This document shows, piece by piece, positions 14,542 to 17,254 of a stretch of 17,254 nucleotides of DNA. Under the pieces are notes generated by a model. The model was not told where the DNA came from and did no database searches. It saw only the letters and a program-made list of their open reading frames with translations. Every line of letters begins with the position of its first letter. Position 1 is the first letter of the stretch. This DNA is from Fusobacteriota bacterium. Lineage in GTDB: Bacteria > Fusobacteriota > Fusobacteriia > Fusobacteriales > Fusobacteriaceae. A program made the position numbers and the translations under genes. The stretch is from the NCBI GenBank assembly GCA_023389595.1, contig JAEWEF010000002.1, positions 1 to 17,254 on the forward strand, written 5' to 3'.

Positions 14542-15879
14542 ATGAGTAGTAAAGACATTAATATACCAGAAAATTTACCTTATAGTTTGGAAGCGGAAAA
14601 AGCTCTTATCGGGGGGTTATTTTTAGACAGCAATATTTTTACTGAAGTAGCTGAAATTATAACTTACGAAGATTTTTATTTCAAAATATACGGTGATATT
14701 TTCAAAACTATGGCCAACTGTTATGATACATACGGTAGTATAGATGTAGTTATGGTAATGAATAATATAAAAAAAATTTCAAAAATTGATATAGAAAAAA
14801 TCGAAGAGAGTATAAATGAAATTTTAACTAGCATAACAAATACTGTTAAATTAGTTGAATATGCTATGATTATAAGAGATAAGTCTACATTAAGAAGACT
14901 TATAAATTATTCTAGCAAAATATGTGAAATGTCAATTAAAGATGATAGAAACGCTGAAGACATAGTTAATGAAGCAGAAGCTATGATACTTAGCGTTTCG
15001 AATTCGTTTTCTAAAAAAGAAGTTTTTGATAGCGGAGAACTTATAGAAGAGTTTGTGAAAAAAGGGAATCTGATAAGAGACAATAAAGGTAAAGCTTTTT
15101 CTTTATCAACAGGATACATTGATTTAGATAAAAAAATTAATGGATTAAATAAGTCAGATTTAATAATACTTGCTGCAAGACCTTCTATGGGGAAGACAGC
15201 TTTTGCTTTAAATTTACTCCTTAATGTAGCATCACAAAAAAAATCTGTATTACTTGCTAGTTTAGAAATGTCTGCTCAACAAATATTTGAGAGAATAATA
15301 TCAGTTCATTCTGGTATTCCATTAAAGAAAATTATTAACAGAGATTTAAACGATTCAGAATGGACATCTCTTGGTATAACTACTGGTAAAATTGCTAATA
15401 TGGATATTAAAATTTCAAAACAGAGTACATCTATATCTAATATAAGAAATATAGCAAGAAAATTAAAAAGCGAAGGAGAACTAGATCTTATTGTTATAGA
15501 TTACTTACAGCTAATGAGCTCGAATGTAAAAGTTGACAATAGACAGCAAGAGGTTTCTGATATATCTAGAGGATTAAAAAAATTAGCCGTCGAATTAAAT
15601 ATACCAATAATAGCTTTATCTCAATTGTCTAGAACTGTTGAGGCAAGAGCAGATAAAAGACCAATTTTATCAGATTTGAGAGAATCTGGAGCTATAGAAC
15701 AAGATGCGGACATAGTAGCTTTTTTATACAGAGATGAATATTATAATAAAGATTCTGTAGATAAAGGTATAGCTGAATTGATAATAGGGAAACACAGAAA
15801 TGGAGAAATAGGAACGGTACAATTTTTATTTGTTCCAGAAATAACTAAATTTAAATCTTATACAAATCAAATAGATTAA
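14542..15879 (+). CDS. dnaB: Replicative DNA helicase
   Basis: Hexameric 5'-3' helicase of the replication fork, 445 aa. The N-terminal DnaB domain opens with PENLPYSLEAEKALIGGLFLD (9-29). The RecA-like domain has Walker A ARPSMGKTA (212-220, Lys218), LLASLEMSAQQ, Walker B DLIVIDYLQLM with Asp320, IIALSQLSR (356-364), RESGAIEQDADIV (380-392) and the arginine-finger region GKHRNGEIGT (416-425). No intein or insertion is present. AAGGTGAT precedes the ATG. The rplI-dnaB pairing is conserved across many bacteria. Confidence 0.97.
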   Translation: MSSKDINIPENLPYSLEAEKALIGGLFLDSNIFTEVAEIITYEDFYFKIYGDIFKTMANCYDTYGSIDVVMVMNNIKKISKIDIEKIEESINEILTSITNTVKLVEYAMIIRDKSTLRRLINYSSKICEMSIKDDRNAEDIVNEAEAMILSVSNSFSKKEVFDSGELIEEFVKKGNLIRDNKGKAFSLSTGYIDLDKKINGLNKSDLIILAARPSMGKTAFALNLLLNVASQKKSVLLASLEMSAQQIFERIISVHSGIPLKKIINRDLNDSEWTSLGITTGKIANMDIKISKQSTSISNIRNIARKLKSEGELDLIVIDYLQLMSSNVKVDNRQQEVSDISRGLKKLAVELNIPIIALSQLSRTVEARADKRPILSDLRESGAIEQDADIVAFLYRDEYYNKDSVDKGIAELIIGKHRNGEIGTVQFLFVPEITKFKSYTNQID

Positions 15880-15906
15880 ACTTTAAAATAGAAAGGCGGA
15901 AAAATT

Positions 15907-17124
15907 TTGAAGAAGGTTGAATTGTTAGCGCCAGCTGGCAATATGGAAAAATTTAAGATGGCGTTACATTATGGTGCTGATGCAGTTTTTCTTGGCGGAA
16001 AAATGTTTAATTTAAGAGCTGGGAGTAATAATTTTTCTGATGAAGAGTTAAAAGAAGCTGTTCAATATGCACATAACATGAATAGAAAGGTTTATGTAAC
16101 TCTTAATATAATTCCTCATAACGAAGAATTAGAAGAACTGCCATCGTATGTTAAATTTTTAGAAAATATTAATGTAGATGGAGTTATTGTGGCAGATTTA
16201 GGTGTATTTCAAATAGTTAAAGAAAATTCAAATTTAAATATAAGTGTAAGCACCCAAGCTAGTAATACAAATTGGCGTTCAGTAAAGATGTGGAAAGATA
16301 TGGGAGCAAAAAGAGTAGTTTTAGCTAGAGAAATTTCTTTAGAAAATATAAAACAGATAAGAGAAAAAGTGCCAGATATAGAACTTGAAGTGTTTGTTCA
16401 TGGAGCGATGTGTATGTCAATTTCTGGAAGATGTCTATTGAGTAATTATATGACATCTCGTGACGCAAATAGGGGAGACTGTGCCCAATCGTGTAGATGG
16501 AAATATTCTTTGGTAGAAGAAACTAGACCTGGAGAATATATGCCTATATATGAGGATGAAAGAGGAACTTACATATTTAATTCTAAAGATCTTTGCACTA
16601 TAGATATGTTAGATAAAATATTAGATGTTGGTGTAGATTCATTAAAAATAGAAGGGAGAATGAAAGGAATATATTATGTATCTAATGCTGTAAAAGTATA
16701 TAGGGATGCAGTAGATAGTTATTATTCTGGAAAATTTGAAGTAAATCCAAAATGGATAGAAGAGTTAGAATCTGTTTCTAATAGATCTTATACAACTGGA
16801 TTTTATAATGAAAAAGCCGGTGTAGAATCTATGAATTATAATAATAGAAACTCATATAGTCAAACACATAAATTAGTTGCAAAAGTTGAAAAAAAATTAT
16901 CGGATAACGAATATTTAATTGGTATAAGAAATAAAATTCATGTTGGAGATATGGTGCAGATAGTTAGTCCAGGAATAGATGTTAGAGATTTTATTTTTCC
17001 AGAAATGACTCTTATTGATCATGGAAGAGAGGAAGTCGTTGGAGAAGCTAATCCCAATTCATACGTGAAAATAAAAACTGATATTAAATTAAATGAACTA
17101 GATATGATGAGAATAATTCTATAA
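15907..17124 (+). CDS. U32 family peptidase-like protein, TrhP/YegQ type (tRNA hydroxylation)
   Basis: 405 aa, starting at TTG. AAAGGCGG lies eight bases upstream and the translation begins KKVELLAPAGNMEKFKMAL, the conserved U32 N-terminus, so the TTG start is convincing. The TIM-barrel half includes ADAVFLGGKMFNLRAG and VADLG. The U32 signature VHGAMCMSISGRC (165-176) with DANRGDCAQSCRW (187-199) gives Cys169, Cys176, Cys192 and Cys196; Cys230 (KDLC) may complete the set. In E. coli and Bacillus, proteins of this subgroup (TrhP/YegQ, YrrO) act in prephenate-dependent 5-hydroxyuridine formation at tRNA position 34 and carry cysteine-bound iron-sulfur. Other U32 members (RlhA, UbiU/V) have different partners. 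Likely last gene of the dnaX operon. The putative insertion sequence begins six bases after its stop. Confidence 0.9.
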   Translation: MKKVELLAPAGNMEKFKMALHYGADAVFLGGKMFNLRAGSNNFSDEELKEAVQYAHNMNRKVYVTLNIIPHNEELEELPSYVKFLENINVDGVIVADLGVFQIVKENSNLNISVSTQASNTNWRSVKMWKDMGAKRVVLAREISLENIKQIREKVPDIELEVFVHGAMCMSISGRCLLSNYMTSRDANRGDCAQSCRWKYSLVEETRPGEYMPIYEDERGTYIFNSKDLCTIDMLDKILDVGVDSLKIEGRMKGIYYVSNAVKVYRDAVDSYYSGKFEVNPKWIEELESVSNRSYTTGFYNEKAGVESMNYNNRNSYSQTHKLVAKVEKKLSDNEYLIGIRNKIHVGDMVQIVSPGIDVRDFIFPEMTLIDHGREEVVGEANPNSYVKIKTDIKLNELDMMRIIL

Positions 17125-17150
17125 AATAAAGGCTCTGTCACAACAAATGG

Positions 17151-17179
17151 TTGATTTTTGACGAGAAATAGCGTATAAT
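17151..17179 (+). promoter_or_regulatory. Promoter inside the putative IS end
   Basis: TTGATT (17151-17156), 17-base spacer, perfect TATAAT (17174-17179), directed into the open frame at 17219. The -35 element lies inside the presumed terminal repeat. Confidence 0.65.
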
Positions 17180-17218
17180 AATAGTAAGAAACAGTACCAC
17201 CGAAGGAGGTAATTGGAT

Positions 17219-17254
17219 ATGCCTACTATCAAAGACGCATTAGATATTATCGGT
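17219..17254 (+). CDS. Start of a protein-coding gene, probably the transposase (partial)
   Basis: The ATG at 17219 follows GAAGGAGGTAATTGGAT, an ideal ribosome site. Twelve codons are visible (MPTIKDALDIIG) before the window ends. Codon choice is less AT-biased than in the neighbouring genes. Identity as a transposase is inferred from the IS-like end and promoter only; twelve residues cannot prove it. Confidence 0.5.
   Translation, partial: MPTIKDALDIIG

Larger units (their letters stand above)
17131..17254 (+). mobile_element. Left end of a putative insertion sequence (cut by window edge)
   Basis: From GGCTCTGTCACAACAAATGG (17131-17150) onward, base composition rises to roughly 40 percent GC, well above the flanking genes. 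The block contains a near-consensus promoter within about 50 bases of the edge and a strong ribosome binding site, the layout of a transposon terminal repeat overlapping the transposase promoter. The GGCTCTGTCA...TGGTTGATTTTTG opening resembles ISL3-type ends as I remember them; this is unverified. AAAATAAA lies just outside and could be one copy of an 8-bp target duplication. The right end is outside the window. Confidence 0.5.

Overview
The window is very AT-rich and densely packed. It reads as chromosomal DNA of an anaerobic, probably diderm, low-GC bacterium, most likely a member of the Fusobacteriota (Fusobacterium or a relative). This is an inference. It rests on base composition, on the order dnaX / membrane protein / rplI / dnaB / U32 protein, on a periplasmic-type binding protein whose signal peptide has no lipobox, and on the style of the biotin genes. 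A Firmicutes relative is not formally excluded.

Left edge (1 to about 410): debris that looks phage- or plasmid-derived. There is the start of a small minus-strand protein with a GGxREGSG-type N-terminus, a strong hairpin, short tandem repeats, and a 44-codon minus-strand fragment that reads like the C-terminus of a helix-turn-helix regulator but has lost its start.

Biotin locus (465 to 7610): two convergent transcription units carry a complete late biotin pathway. On the plus strand a good promoter precedes an unrecognised 114-aa protein, then bioF-bioG-bioC with overlapping ends. BioC methylates malonyl-ACP so fatty acid synthesis can build pimeloyl-ACP methyl ester, BioG removes the methyl group, and BioF makes KAPA. 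Three tRNA genes (Gly-GCC, Ala-UGC, Met-CAT) with their own promoter and terminator follow directly. On the minus strand bioB-bioD-bioA finish the pathway (KAPA to DAPA to dethiobiotin to biotin), and the unit ends with an RbsB-like periplasmic binding protein that has no transporter partners here. BioB has a Ser where E. coli BioB has one of its [2Fe-2S] ligands, and it carries extra cysteines.

Middle (7676 to 11004): a class-3-like aldehyde dehydrogenase and a cytoplasmic S9 prolyl-oligopeptidase-type peptidase in tandem, closed by a clear terminator.

Replication/translation operon (11069 to 17124): a cysteine-rich membrane-anchored DUF116 protein, dnaX, a polytopic membrane protein in the position of YybS/DUF2232, rplI, dnaB, and a U32-family protein of the TrhP/YegQ type. 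dnaX contains an A8 run with a stop codon immediately available in the -1 frame. It lies just after the collar domain and could yield a short gamma-like product.

Right edge (17131 to 17254): an abrupt change in composition marks what looks like the left end of an insertion sequence. It has a consensus promoter, a strong ribosome binding site and the first 12 codons of a protein, and it sits six bases past the U32 gene stop.
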